From contig BSDZ01000003.1 in the NCBI GenBank assembly GCA_030268105.1, positions 62,001 through 126,000 on the forward strand: a stretch of 64,000 nucleotides of DNA. Reading direction: 5' to 3'. The notes under the pieces were generated by a model. That model worked only from the letters and a program-made list of their open reading frames with translations. It was not told the DNA's origin and made no database searches. The translations under genes were made by a program, and so were the position numbers. Source of the DNA: Volvox africanus. Lineage: Eukaryota > Chlorophyta > Chlorophyceae > Chlamydomonadales > Volvocaceae. Of this stretch, positions 1 through 9,117 are shown piece by piece. Each line of letters starts with the position of its first letter. Positions within the stretch are counted from its first letter, which is position 1.

Positions 1-757
1 GTGATGAACGCATTGCATATGAATGAATCTGCATGATATAAATGTATTCGTGTACATTTATATATGCATTCGGCATGTTGTCATTATCCATCGCGACATC
101 GCATCATGGCAAATCCGCCTAGCATGCATGAAAGCCCGAATCATTGAAGTGCGCATTATGCTCGTGCTACGAAACGATAAGTAATATTATCTGATATAAT
201 ATTACTTCATTAAAGCACACGTTGAGAGCGCCGCACTCGTCGCGATGCATGCCCTGCAACCGGATATCGCTATCCGGACCCTTGCATCATGCGAATGCCG
301 GAAAGGCTATTACGTTGTTATACGTAGACATCGCCTATACGCAGTAGGGTTGTCACATCTAGGATCGGCCTCCTAATGTGAATCGTACGGCACTGCGATG
401 CTGCGAGTATAACAGATGCGAGGACGGCTAAGCTAGACAAGACATTCGATACCGGAGAACACTCGTGTGTTCTATATTACTATTTCTATACACTATTCTA
501 CTTAGCCCGAGCTAAGCCTGAACTTCGCTAATCACCGCCGCGTGATGATTGCTTGCTTCCGGCGCTGACGGCGATTTCGTCCATTGCATCGTTCTGATCC
601 GTAATACTGTAAGTTATATCTCTCTTCGTCTTGAAGTCTTCCGCTGTCTCTGTTTGCTCGCGCTTGCCTTGCTGTACTTGCAAGTGCTCGCGCATCGTTG
701 TCGAGAGTCTCCAGACGTGCAGATACTTATGAGCAAACGCGAACGAGAGGTACAACA
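1..757 (+). mobile_element. 5' LTR of element A (left end cut by window)
   Basis: This is the long terminal repeat of a Ty3/gypsy element. It aligns end to end with the 824-bp LTRs at 1647, 8294, 15275, 53031 and 59678, but starts at LTR position 68 because the window begins inside it. It ends in the same terminal ACA, followed by the ATT spacer and the primer-binding site. It carries the 12-bp-arm inverted repeat at 179-207. It has several private differences from the other LTRs, for example around 140-155, 320-350 and 693-700, so it is the most divergent LTR here. The left flank, and therefore the target-site duplication, lies outside the window. Confidence 0.93.
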
Positions 758-1646
758 ATTTGGTATCGAGACAGGTTCGTTGCCTAACTGTCTCTCTTTC
801 TCTAATCGGAAGTAGGTTCTTTCTATGGCGAGTTCCAGCGACGAACCACAAGGACCGCTAGATACTTTTGCCGAAGACCTAGGCCGCGCCGTTTTGGACG
901 CCGCCGCTTCCGGTTTGTAATTGTTTAATTGCTTTTGTTTAGATTGCTGCACTTGTTGTGTAAGTGTACGCTCTGAGTCGCAGGTAATCTCAGTGCACCG
1001 GCATTGCTTGCCGCGGCGACTGAGACCGGCGTTCGTCCGGATCAGTTGGCGACTCTCATTGCCCAAACTACGGAGATCAGGACTCAGCTGGGCAATTACT
1101 TGCTGAGTTTGCTGAATCTTCTCAAGAGTACTGTCGGTAGGCTCACCGAATCGCTTTGTACTCTTGCCTTTGCGATAGAAGTCGGCTTCTATTACGCAAA
1201 ACTAGGGTATCGTTTCGTGCTCCATGTCCGCGGAACACGACGATACGCCGCACACTAGCCTAGCTAGCCAACCCGATTTCGTTGTAGCTGCTAGAGCGCC
1301 GGATAGAGGTCTTGAGACTGTTGGCGCGCGAGCCACTCAAGAGCCCCTTTTCCTTCAGACCCCTGCTCACTTAATTGTGCCGCATTCAGCAGTGAACACG
1401 AATATGGACAACACTGCTGGACCAAGGGTTCTGCCATTACCTCAAGCTCGAGGGCATGATGACATCCCTGAGGTAATGAGATTGTCGATTCCCGTTCCTA
1501 GGCTCAATATTTCGCTGACCGACAAGACACCAGGGCATAGCATAGCCGATGCAACTCGTGCGTACGTGCGTGACGCTAAAAAGTACCTCCAAGCTGTTCA
1601 TGGTGGCGATAATGACGGTATCAGGTGTCTCTTCGTTGGTAACACC
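758..1646 (+). pseudogene. Element A internal remnant: PBS, leader and 5' third of gag
   Basis: This is the internal region of a truncated copy. It keeps the primer-binding site (TGG at 761), the leader ORF from 825 with its probable intron (about 917-993), and the first 141 codons of gag from ATG 1224. At 1646 gag stops inside a codon-aligned ...GGTAACACC and the next base is the exact TG terminus of an LTR. In B, C and D gag continues at this point with CTCGAGGGC. The rest of gag, all of pol and the polypurine tract are missing. The open frame runs on by chance for 30 codons into the LTR (to 1739) and that tail is meaningless. The precise LTR terminus at the break suggests integration into gag followed by loss of the 3' part, rather than a random deletion. 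Confidence 0.9.
761..778 (+). promoter_or_regulatory. Primer-binding site, element A
   Basis: TGGTATCGAGACAGG begins three bases after the LTR end and matches the sites at 2474, 9455 and 53858. It is complementary to a tRNA 3' end finishing in ACCA. Confidence 0.75.
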
Positions 1647-2470
1647 TGTTGTGCTACGATTCATTTCCCGCCGACGTGTAGGTCGACGCGATCCTATGAG
1701 TCGAAGTGCTTTTGTGATGAACGCATTACATATGAATGAATCTGCATGATATAAATGTATTCGCATACATTTATATATGCATCTGGCATGTTGTCATTAT
1801 CCATCGCGACATCGCACCATGGCAAATTCGCCTAGCATGCATGAATGACCTAATCATTGAAGTGCGCATTATGCTCGTGCTACGAACCGATAAGTAATAT
1901 TATCTGATATAATATTACTTCATTAAAGCACACGTTGAGAGCGCCGCACTCGTCGCGATGCATGCCCTGCAACCGGATATCGTTATCCGGACCCTTGCAT
2001 CATGCGAATGCCGGAAAGGCTATTACGTTGTTATGCGTAGACATCGCCTAGACGCAGTAGGGTTGTCACATCTAGGATCGGCCTCCTAATGTGAATCGTA
2101 CGGCATTGCGATGCTGCGAGTATAACAGATGCGAGGACGGCTAAGCTAGACAAGATATCCGATACCGGAGAACACTCGTGTGTTCTAAATTACTATTTCT
2201 ATACACTAATCTACTTAGCCCGAGCTAAGCCTTAACTTCGCTAATCACCGCCGCGTGATGATTGCTTGCTTCTGGCGCTGACGGCGATTTCGTCCATTGC
2301 ATCATTCCGACCTGTAAGACCGTAAGTTATATCTCTCTTCGTCTTGAAGTCTTCTGCTGTCTTTGTTTGCTCTCGCTTGCCTTGCTGTACTTGCAAGTGC
2401 TCGCGCATCGGTGTCGATAGTCTCCAGACGTGCAGATACTCATGAGCAAACGCGAACGAGAGGTACAACA
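1647..2470 (+). mobile_element. LTR between A and B (5' LTR of element B)
   Basis: This is a complete 824-bp LTR starting TGTTGTGCTACG and ending GAGGTACAACA, with the TG...CA ends of an integrase substrate. It is followed by the ATT spacer and primer-binding site of B. Its left neighbour is broken gag of A, with no polypurine tract, so it was not made as the 3' LTR of A. It differs from B's own 3' LTR (8294-9117) at several places: CCGCCGAC against CCGTCGAC near the start, a different base in the ACGAAMCGATAAG stretch, GCTATTACG against GCTTATACG, GCTAGACAAG against GCTAAAAAAG, and TTCTGGCG against TTCCGGCG. B therefore does not have a matched LTR pair. Confidence 0.95.
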
Positions 2471-2473
2471 ATT

Positions 2474-2491
2474 TGGTATCGAGACAGGTTC
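2474..2491 (+). promoter_or_regulatory. Primer-binding site, element B
   Basis: TGGTATCGAGACAGG starts three bases after the LTR. The implied tRNA 3' end is TCTCGAT-A-CCA. Its last stem base (position 72) is U and would pair with A1. An A1:U72 pair is characteristic of eukaryotic initiator tRNA-Met, the primer used by many Ty3/gypsy elements. The tRNA itself is not in this window, so the primer assignment is inference. Confidence 0.75.
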
Positions 2492-2537
2492 GTTGCCTAA
2501 CTGTCTCTCTTTGTCTAATCGGAAGTAGGTTCTTTCT

Positions 2538-2629
2538 ATGGCGAGTTCCAGCGACGAACCACGAGGACCGCTAGATACTTTTGCCGAAGACTTAGGCCGC
2601 GCCGTTTTGGACGCCACCGCTTCCGGTTT
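2538..2629 (+). CDS. Probable first coding exon of gag, element B
   Basis: The first ATG after the primer-binding site, at 2538, opens a short frame that ends in TAA at 2631-2633 after 31 codons if not spliced. The 92 coding bases before the GT at 2630 leave a two-base remainder. Joined to base 2707 they continue in frame into an Ala/Leu-rich open frame (2707 to 2971) whose residues look like a helical gag N-terminus. The same arrangement is present in A (825), C (9519) and D (53922). The alternative is that this is an upstream ORF of a 5' untranslated leader and gag starts only at 2937. Without transcripts the exon is a proposal. Confidence 0.45.
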
Positions 2630-2706
2630 GTAATTGTTTAATTGCTTTTACTTAGATTGCTGCACTTGTTGTGTAAGTGTACGCTCTGAGTCGCAGGTAA
2701 TCTCAG
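2630..2706 (+). other. Probable 77-nt spliceosomal intron in the gag leader, element B
   Basis: The segment starts GTAATTG and ends AATCTCAG, with a CTGA branch-like motif near 2687. Of the three AG acceptors downstream (2654-2655, 2695-2696, 2705-2706), only the last restores an open frame after exon 1; the other two meet a stop within a few codons. The equivalent intervals are about 917-993 in A, 9611-9687 in C and 54014-54090 in D. A second intron is needed to reach the frame of the ATG at 2937. Candidates are GT at 2850 with AG at 2975-2976, or GT at 2846 with AG at 2917-2918; both are weak. Confidence 0.45.
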
Positions 2707-2936
2707 TGCACCGGCATTGCTTGCCGCGGCGACTGAGACCGGCGTTCGTCCGGACCAGTTGGCGACTCTCATTGCTCAAACTACGGAGATCAGGACTCAG
2801 CTGGGCAATTACTTGCTGAGTTTGCTGAATCTTCTCAAGAGTACTGTCGGTAGGCTCACCGAATCGCTTTGTACTCTTGCCTTTGCGATAGAAGTCGGCT
2901 TCTATTACGCAAAACTAGGGTATCGTTTCGTGCTCC

Positions 2937-4172
2937 ATGTCCGCGGAACACGACGATACGCCGCACACTAGCCTAGCTAGCCAACCCGATTTCGTTGTAG
3001 CTGCTAGAGCGCCGGATAGAGGTCTTGAGACTGTTGGCGCGCGAGCCACTCAAGAGCCCCTTTTCCTTCAGACCCCTGCTCACTTAATTGTGCCGCATTC
3101 AGCAGTGAACACGAATATGGACAACACTGCTGGACCAAGGGTTCTGCCATTACCTCAAGCTCGAGGGCATGATGACATCCCTGAGGTGATGAGATTGTCG
3201 ATTCCCGTTCCTAGGCTCAATATTTCGCTGACCGACAAGACACCAGGGCATAGCATAGCCGATGCAACTCGTGCGTACGTGCGTGACGCTAAAAAGTACC
3301 TCCAAGCTGTTCATGGTGGCGACAATGACGGTATCAGGTGTCTCTTCGTTGGTAACACCCTCGAGGGCGCAGCGAAGGACTGGTATCGCAATTGGACCAA
3401 CGCCCGGGGCAGCTATACTTTTGACGAGTTAGTCGCCGCTTTGCTCGCACGATTCGCTACTGAGGTTCAAGCACGCGATGTGGAAGCTCGTAACGTTTTG
3501 GCAGCGGGTAGCTACCACATGCGTCGGGATGAAAATGTACCTGCGTACCAGTCACGCTTCGAAGCACTTGTGACTCCCATTGCTGACCTCACCGAATCTG
3601 AGCGTGTCTTTTGGTTTAGGCGAGGCCTAACGAAACTTTTGGCTAAATGGTGCGCCACTGACTTGGTTGGAGCGCAGATCAAGTCGTATGACGCGTTGGT
3701 CGCTTTTGCTAAGGGCGCGGAGATACGACTTCTTGCCGGCGAGGAAGAAGTCAAGTCTGCCCCTCGTGCAAATGCCGTGCAAGTGCAGGATCCGCTTGGG
3801 GAAGCTGTGGCTCTCGATCAGGACCTCGGCGCGACCCGCCCCACGCCTACTGCCGCGACGCGACGCAGCAACGGGCAACGCAAGGCGCGCGGGGGCGCTA
3901 GCTCGGGTGTCCGTGGTACAGGAGGGGCAGGTCCGAGCTCGGACCCAGCTAGGAACAGGAAGCGTGGTGGTGCGCCGTCGTCGGCAGCCGCACAGCGTTC
4001 CGACCCCAATGCGAAGCGTACTCGTACGGACGACACATTTATGCCAAAATGGAATTGCAATCGTTCCGAATTCGAGCGTCGAAAATTGGCCAACGTTTGT
4101 CTACGGTGTGCGGAGAGCCATTCTACGAAGGATTGCCCTCTAATGCCGCCGTTTGTACCTCAGCCGAAATAG
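2937..4172 (+). CDS. gag: Gag polyprotein, element B
   Basis: This 411-residue frame encodes the structural capsid/nucleocapsid protein. The centre (about residues 110-230) has the pattern of the Ty3/gypsy capsid family Retrotrans_gag: a LEGAAKDWY motif at 142-150, then FDELVAALLARF and a PAYQSRFEAL helix. Residues about 300-375 are Arg/Gly/Ser/Pro-rich and basic, as expected for RNA binding. A zinc knuckle near the C-terminus has Cys388, Cys391, His395 and Cys400, giving spacing C-X2-C-X3-H-X4-C. That is one residue shorter than the usual CX2CX4HX4C. The ATG at 2937 is the first in this frame after a stop at 2916-2918, but upstream spliced exons may add residues. The frame ends in UAG at 4170-4172, and pol follows in the same frame. 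Confidence 0.9.
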   Translation: MSAEHDDTPHTSLASQPDFVVAARAPDRGLETVGARATQEPLFLQTPAHLIVPHSAVNTNMDNTAGPRVLPLPQARGHDDIPEVMRLSIPVPRLNISLTDKTPGHSIADATRAYVRDAKKYLQAVHGGDNDGIRCLFVGNTLEGAAKDWYRNWTNARGSYTFDELVAALLARFATEVQARDVEARNVLAAGSYHMRRDENVPAYQSRFEALVTPIADLTESERVFWFRRGLTKLLAKWCATDLVGAQIKSYDALVAFAKGAEIRLLAGEEEVKSAPRANAVQVQDPLGEAVALDQDLGATRPTPTAATRRSNGQRKARGGASSGVRGTGGAGPSSDPARNRKRGGAPSSAAAQRSDPNAKRTRTDDTFMPKWNCNRSEFERRKLANVCLRCAESHSTKDCPLMPPFVPQPK

Positions 4173-4215
4173 GGGCTTGCCCGGGTTCCTGCGGAGGGGG
4201 CTCTACCTGGGTTTT
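4170..4215 (+). promoter_or_regulatory. In-frame amber codon, candidate gag-pol readthrough site (B)
   Basis: Gag ends AAA-TAG-GGG and no further stop occurs in the same frame until the end of pol at 8232. Pol has no ATG near its start. This is the geometry of stop-codon suppression, as in gammaretroviruses, where a UAG followed by G separates gag and pol. The bases after the stop are rich in G and C runs (GGGG, GCCCGGG, GAGGGGGC) that could form a stem or pseudoknot. The site is the same in C (11151) and D (55554). That it works by readthrough is inference. Confidence 0.6.
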
Positions 4216-7200
4216 CTGAACTAACGCGTGGTCGGTGGTCATCCTTACGGCCAGCCGTTAAGGCATTGTTGCCTTGTGTACTTGGACACATCGAGCGAGT
4301 CATTGCGCGACGCATCACGCTTGACGGACGCACGGGACTTCTCTGCTTCGATCCGTTGTGTAATGTGTTTACACCTCGCCGTCCCCTGTCGTCTATTGAT
4401 CTGTCCAACCACGTGGTTTTGTTCATCCCCTCGTCTCTGCGTGAGATGTCGGAACAGTTGGCCATGTACAGGAGGTGTAGGCGTCAATATCCAGACACTG
4501 CCGCATGTGTTTTACTCCCCGCTTTCTGTCGGCGCAAGGCAGAGGCATCGTTAAGGGGTATGCGGCATGTCCACCGGTTCGAGCCGGGCACCGTTTTGTT
4601 TAATGGTGTGGATCGGGAGGGTACGTTGGCTCCGTGGCCACACCTATCCTACTCGGTTGACGTTTGGTACGAAGCTCCTGATGGGGGTGCCGTTGGTTAC
4701 GGGCCCGCCTTAAGTGCACTGACGTTGTCTGCTGGGCAGTCGCTCGTAGATAACCGTGTCCCTGTGGTTCAGATCGGTTTGAATGGCCGTACTCTGAAGG
4801 CACTTGTTGACACCGGTGCCAGCGACGACTTCATCTCTGTCGCAGAGGTGAATGCGCTGGGGTTGTCCCCAGAGTCGTCTGATTGTCCACAGGTTACCCT
4901 TGCTGACGGGGGTAAGCATCCCATCGTGGGCAGGATTACCCTTAGCCTATCGTTAGGCCCTTTGCGTGTTGTGACCCGGCCGTACGTGCTGCAGGGCTTA
5001 GCAGAGACTGCACCGTACATAATGGGGTCGTCGACATTACGACAGTACCGCGCGCGCATCGACATGGAGACCGCAACCCTGCATATGTGCAAGGGTACTC
5101 TGTCGATTAAGGTACCTTTCCTGTCGTTCGAACATGTCACACCAAAGGAGGGCGAAACTGAGGCGGTGCCTATGGTTAATTTCGCCGTGACCGCAATGGC
5201 CGCGCGAATCGAACCAGAGCTAGTCGGGCGTAAGGAGGCCGTCCGTTTGTTACGGAAGGGTGCCCACGGACTGCTTTTAAGGCCGCGGGTGAGCTGTTGT
5301 GTCACCACCGCGCAGATTTCTGTGGATCCTGAGGTTGAGGCCCTACTGTCGCAGTATGAGGACGTCTTTAAAGATATCCCTGGCCTACCACCTATGCGTC
5401 CTGTTGATCACACAATCCCTCTCATGCCTGGAGCGCAGCCTACAGCCCGGCCAATGTACAGGTTGAGTCCATTGGAGCTGGATGAGGTGAAGCGCCAGGT
5501 GACGGATTTGCTCGCGAAGGGTATGATACGCCCCAGCACATCCCCGTATTCTGCACCGATTTTGTTTGTCGGTAAGAAGGATGGGACCTTGCGCATGTGC
5601 ATCGATTACCGGGGGTTAAATGCGAATACGGTGAAAAATCGCTACCCTTTGCCTCGCGTCGACGACCTGTTGGATAAGCTGAAGGGCTCGGCTTATTTTT
5701 CCTCAATTGACTTACAACAGGGCTACAATCAGATTCGCATCGCTGCCTCTGATATCCCGAAAACCGCTTTTCGGACGCCCTTCGGTCACTTTGAGTATAC
5801 GGTCCTATCGTTTGGTTTGACTAATGCCCCTGCGACGTTTCAGGCGGTTATGGACCGAATGTTTAGGCCGTTTATCGACAGGTTCGTTGTTTGCTACCTG
5901 GATGACATCTTGGTATATTCTAAGACGCGCGAGGAGCACTTGGAGCATCTGCGGCTCGTGCTCGACGTTATGAGGCGGGAGCAATTGTTTGCTAAACGCG
6001 CCAAATGCTTTTGGGCGCAGCCTCAGGTGGAATATTTGGGCCACATTGTGTCGGCCACCGGTGTGAAGATGGACCCGCGGAAGGTCGCCGTGGTTCGTGA
6101 TTGGCCCGCGCCTCAGAACCTCACGGAGCTGCGTAAGTTCCTTGGCTTGACCAATTATTTCCGGAAGTTCATTGAAAAATATTCTATCATTGCGGCCCCG
6201 CTTACTAACTTAACTCGCAAAGGCGTTTTCGTTTCGCTCGAGTCGTGGACGTCGCAATGCCAGCGGGCATTCGAAGAGCTCAAACGAATCGTTGCTGAAG
6301 ATGTCACCCTTGCTTTCCCCGATTACTCATTGCCATTTCGTGTTGAGGTAGTGTCTGATGCCTCAATATTTGGAAGCGGCGCTGTATTGTTACAGGAAGG
6401 GCGACCGATCGCCTTCACAAGTAAGAAGTTTTCTGGTGCGGAGATTCGCTACACCACCGGGGAACAGGAGCTTCTGGCTGTGCTGCATGCTTTAAAGGAA
6501 TGGCGCTGTTACCTCGAGGGACGCCCGTTTACTTTAAAGACTGACCATAAGCCCCTAACGTTTTTGCAAAGCGTTCCGACGTTGAACCGCCGTCAAGCTA
6601 GGTGGATGGAATATCTAGCTAGGTTCAACTGCACCTGGGAGTATATTTCTGGTAAATTGAATATTGCCGATGCTCTCAGTCGACATCCGTCGCTACACGC
6701 TGCAATTTTGGCAGCGCCCGTCGTGCGGCCGCGTAGCGAGGAGGTTCCGATCGCGACGGACCTCGCGGAGCGGTTGAAGGTTGCCTACAGCGCAGACGCC
6801 TGGTTCGCGGACCCGGCTAATGTAGAAAACCTTCGCAAGCAGAATGGCCTTTGGCTACGGACGGAGGGTGCAGCTACGCAAATCGTCATTCCGAACGACG
6901 ACGCGCTACGCTACGACATCCTTGCGCGGTTCCACGAGGACCCGTTAGCAGGACACCCTGGTAGCAAGCGATTGATCGACTTGGTGCAACGTTCCTTTTG
7001 GTGGCCTCGTTTGGCTAAGGATGCGGCGAACTTCATCCAGACATGCAGTCTGTGCCAGCGCAATAAGGCTTTGTCCGGTAAGGGCCATGGGTTGTTGCAA
7101 CCGTTGCCTGTCCCGGATGCGCCTTGGGAAAGTGTTTCCATGGACTTCGTAGTCGCGCTGCCCAAAACTGAGGGGGGATACGATGCGGTGTTCGTAATGG

Positions 7201-8234
7201 TCGATCGTCTGACTAAGATGGTTCACCTAGCACCATGCACATCATCCTGCACGGCTGAGCAAACCGCACGTTTGTTTTTCGACAATGTGGTTCGGTTACA
7301 CGGGGTTCCCAAAAATGTGATCTCGGACCGCGGTGGACAGTTCACGTCTAAGTTTTGGGAAGCGCTCTGCAAACTAGTTGGCATGCGCGTCAACCTGAGC
7401 ACGGCGTATCACCCGCAGACTGATGGTCAAACCGAACGCACAAACCGCACGTTGGGTGATATGTTGCGCAATTATGCTGGTCGCACACCACTCGTTTGGG
7501 ATACATATTTGACTGCGGCAGAATTCGCGCTTAACAACGCTGTTAACCGCTCTACAGGCAAAAGTCCGTTCTTTCTTAACTACGGGTTTCATCCCGCGCT
7601 ACCCGTGTGGCGTGAGTTGGAAGTGAACGTGCCTGCTGCTAAACTTTTTGCCAAGTCTTTTATGTCCCGAATCACAGACGCGAAGTCGTGTTTGGACGCG
7701 GCACAGCAACGAACGATGGAATACTATAACAAATCTAAGCAGGATGTGACGTTTTCGGAAGGGCAACCCGTGTTGCTAAGCACCAAGAACTTGCGTTCCT
7801 TGGCCGACGGATCCCGAAAACTCTTACCCCGCTGGATTGGTCCGTATCCTGTCGTGCGCATGGTTGGGAATGTGGCTGTGGAGCTTGCATTGCCCGCTGA
7901 TATGCCCATTCACCCCACGTTTCACGTATCGCTTGTTCGTCCGTATCGTGGTACGGAACCCGTCCCTGAGCCTGCTAACGCCCCCGCAGCGATCGAACCA
8001 GTTCCCGAGACCTGGATCGCTGGTAAACAGAAGTTTTACGATGTGGAGCGGGTGTTAGATTATCGCGCGCGTCGTGTGGGCCGACACCGACGTAAGCGAA
8101 CAGTACACGAGTACTTGGTTAAGTGGACAGGGTATACCGACGAGCACAACTCATGGGAACCGGCACGCAACTTCTCACAGGACATGAAACCCCTGCTCGA
8201 AGAAGCCCGCAAACGTGCCACACAAGCCCAATGA
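4173..8234 (+). CDS. pol: Pol polyprotein (PR-RT-RH-INT-chromodomain), element B
   Basis: The frame continues from gag through the amber codon; the longest conventional open frame is 4266-8234, numbered here from 4266 (1322 residues). About 165 residues of unassigned sequence come first. The aspartic protease DTG is at 182-184. Reverse transcriptase spans about 410-600, with VGKKDG at 435 and the catalytic YLDD at 544-547. RNase H has Asp698, Glu735 and Asp760. Integrase has the zinc-binding His890, His897, Cys927, Cys930 and the catalytic Asp960, Asp1021, Glu1057, the last two 35 residues apart as in the D,D(35)E class. A GPY-type segment (WIGPYPVV) follows. A chromodomain at about 1256-1310 has cage residues Tyr1258, Trp1287 and Tyr1290. 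All catalytic residues are present, so the copy looks enzymatically complete. Confidence 0.93.
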   Translation, partial: GLARVPAEGALPGFSELTRGRWSSLRPAVKALLPCVLGHIERVIARRITLDGRTGLLCFDPLCNVFTPRRPLSSIDLSNHVVLFIPSSLREMSEQLAMYRRCRRQYPDTAACVLLPAFCRRKAEASLRGMRHVHRFEPGTVLFNGVDREGTLAPWPHLSYSVDVWYEAPDGGAVGYGPALSALTLSAGQSLVDNRVPVVQIGLNGRTLKALVDTGASDDFISVAEVNALGLSPESSDCPQVTLADGGKHPIVGRITLSLSLGPLRVVTRPYVLQGLAETAPYIMGSSTLRQYRARIDMETATLHMCKGTLSIKVPFLSFEHVTPKEGETEAVPMVNFAVTAMAARIEPELVGRKEAVRLLRKGAHGLLLRPRVSCCVTTAQISVDPEVEALLSQYEDVFKDIPGLPPMRPVDHTIPLMPGAQPTARPMYRLSPLELDEVKRQVTDLLAKGMIRPSTSPYSAPILFVGKKDGTLRMCIDYRGLNANTVKNRYPLPRVDDLLDKLKGSAYFSSIDLQQGYNQIRIAASDIPKTAFRTPFGHFEYTVLSFGLTNAPATFQAVMDRMFRPFIDRFVVCYLDDILVYSKTREEHLEHLRLVLDVMRREQLFAKRAKCFWAQPQVEYLGHIVSATGVKMDPRKVAVVRDWPAPQNLTELRKFLGLTNYFRKFIEKYSIIAAPLTNLTRKGVFVSLESWTSQCQRAFEELKRIVAEDVTLAFPDYSLPFRVEVVSDASIFGSGAVLLQEGRPIAFTSKKFSGAEIRYTTGEQELLAVLHALKEWRCYLEGRPFTLKTDHKPLTFLQSVPTLNRRQARWMEYLARFNCTWEYISGKLNIADALSRHPSLHAAILAAPVVRPRSEEVPIATDLAERLKVAYSADAWFADPANVENLRKQNGLWLRTEGAATQIVIPNDDALRYDILARFHEDPLAGHPGSKRLIDLVQRSFWWPRLAKDAANFIQTCSLCQRNKALSGKGHGLLQPLPVPDAPWESVSMDFVVALPKTEGGYDAVFVMVDRLTKMVHLAPCTSSCTAEQTARLFFDNVVRLHGVPKNVISDRGGQFTSKFWEALCKLVGMRVNLSTAYHPQTDGQTERTNRTLGDMLRNYAGRTPLVWDTYLTAAEFALNNAVNRSTGKSPFFLNYGFHPALPVWRELEVNVPAAKLFAKSFMSRITDAKSCLDAAQQRTMEYYNKSKQDVTFSEGQPVLLSTKNLRSLADGSRKLLPRWIGPYPVVRMVGNVAVELALPADMPIHPTFHVSLVRPYRGTEPVPEPANAPAAIEPVPETWIAGKQKFYDVERVLDYRARRVGRHRRKRTVHEYLVKWTGYTDEHNSWEPARNFSQDMKPLLEEARKRATQAQ

Positions 8235-8256
8235 CCCCTGCAGTCGATGCTGTATG

Positions 8257-8276
8257 ATGCAGCGAGGACGCTGCAT
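8257..8276 (+). other. Perfect hairpin upstream of the polypurine tract, element B
   Basis: ATGCAGCG, loop AGGA, CGCTGCAT: an 8-bp perfect stem between the pol stop (8234) and the polypurine tract. It is conserved in C (15238-15257) and D (59641-59660). It could shape the RNA 3' region or the plus-strand priming site; its function is unknown. Confidence 0.6.
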
Positions 8277-8278
8277 AC

Positions 8279-8289
8279 GGGAGGGGGGA
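8279..8289 (+). promoter_or_regulatory. Polypurine tract, element B
   Basis: GGGAGGGGGGA lies 15 bases before the 3' LTR start, with a TAAT spacer, and is the expected plus-strand primer. The same tract is at 15260-15270 (C) and 59663-59673 (D). Confidence 0.88.
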
Positions 8290-8293
8290 TAAT

Positions 8294-9117
8294 TGTTGTG
8301 CTACGATTCATTTCCCGTCGACGTGTAGGTCGACGCGATCCTATGAGTCGAAGTGCTCTTGTGATGAACGCATTACATATGAATGAATCTGCATGATATA
8401 AATGTATTCGCATACATTTATATATGCATCTGGCATGTTGTCATTATCCATCGCGACATCGCACCATGGCAAATTCGCCTAGCATGCATGAATGACCTAA
8501 TCATTGAAGTGCGCATTATGCTCGTGCTACGAAACGATAAGTAATATTATCTGATATAATATTACTTCATTAAAGCACACGTTGAGAGCGCCGCACTCGT
8601 CGCGATGCATGCCCTGCAACCGGATATCGTTATCCGGACCCTTGCATCATGCGAATGCCGGAAAGGCTTATACGTTGTTATGCGTAGACATCGCCTAGAC
8701 GCAGTAGGGTTGTCACATCTAGGATCGGCCTCCTAATGTGAATCGTACGGCATTGCGATGCTGCGAGTATAACAGATGCGAGGACGGCTAAGCTAAAAAA
8801 GATATCCGATACCGGAGAACACTCGTGTGTTCTAAATTACTATTTCTATACACTAATCTACTTAGCCCGAGCTAAGCCTTAACTTCGCTAATCACCGCCG
8901 CGTGATGATTGCTTGCTTCCGGCGCTGACGGCGATTTCGTCCATTGCATCATTCCGACCTGTAAGACCGTAAGTTATATCTCTCTTCGTCTTGAAGTCTT
9001 CCGCTGTCTTTGTTTGCTCACGCTTGCCTTGCTGTACTTGCAAGTGCTCGCGCATCGGTGTCGATAGTCTCCAGACGTGCAGATACTCATGAGCAAACGC
9101 GAACGAGAGGTACAACA
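8294..9117 (+). mobile_element. LTR shared by B (3') and C (5')
   Basis: This is a complete 824-bp LTR that follows the polypurine tract of B. It shares with C's 3' LTR (15275) the run GCTAAAAAAG near LTR position 497, GGCTTATACG, and CTCACGC in the 3' part; none of these occurs in B's 5' LTR. The only difference from C's 3' LTR that I noticed is GCTCTTG against GCTTTTG near 8356. It is followed directly by a partial LTR copy instead of a primer-binding site. Confidence 0.93.

Larger units (their letters stand above)
1647..9117 (+). mobile_element. Element B: full-length Ty3/gypsy chromovirus
   Basis: This is a complete LTR retrotransposon: LTR, primer-binding site, leader, gag, in-frame amber, pol with PR-RT-RH-INT-chromodomain, hairpin, polypurine tract, LTR. 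The order PR-RT-RH-INT assigns it to Ty3/gypsy (Metaviridae) rather than Ty1/copia, and the C-terminal chromodomain to the chromovirus branch. At 7471 bp with an 824-bp LTR it has exactly the length of element D. It has no target-site duplication because it shares LTRs with A on the left and C on the right. The mismatched LTR pair points to unequal recombination between elements rather than one insertion event. Confidence 0.93.

Noticed and set aside
528..1066. Minus-strand frames within LTRs and leaders (for example 2241-2471, 8888-9118, 53625-53855)
   Set aside because: They recur in every LTR copy because the LTR recurs. They have no protein-like features and lie opposite the leader or the LTR end.
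1224..1739. Element A frame as a complete short gag gene
   Set aside because: The last 30 codons are read from the LTR, and capsid core, knuckle and pol are missing. It is a truncation.
3667..4143. A 158-codon + strand frame overlapping gag in another register (also 10648)
   Set aside because: Shadow frame over the GC-rich basic tail of gag. In D it is broken to 78 codons.
4769..5308. Minus-strand 179-codon frame opposite the protease region (also 11750 and 56153)
   Set aside because: Shadow of the pol frame; arginine/serine/threonine-rich composition and no domain pattern.
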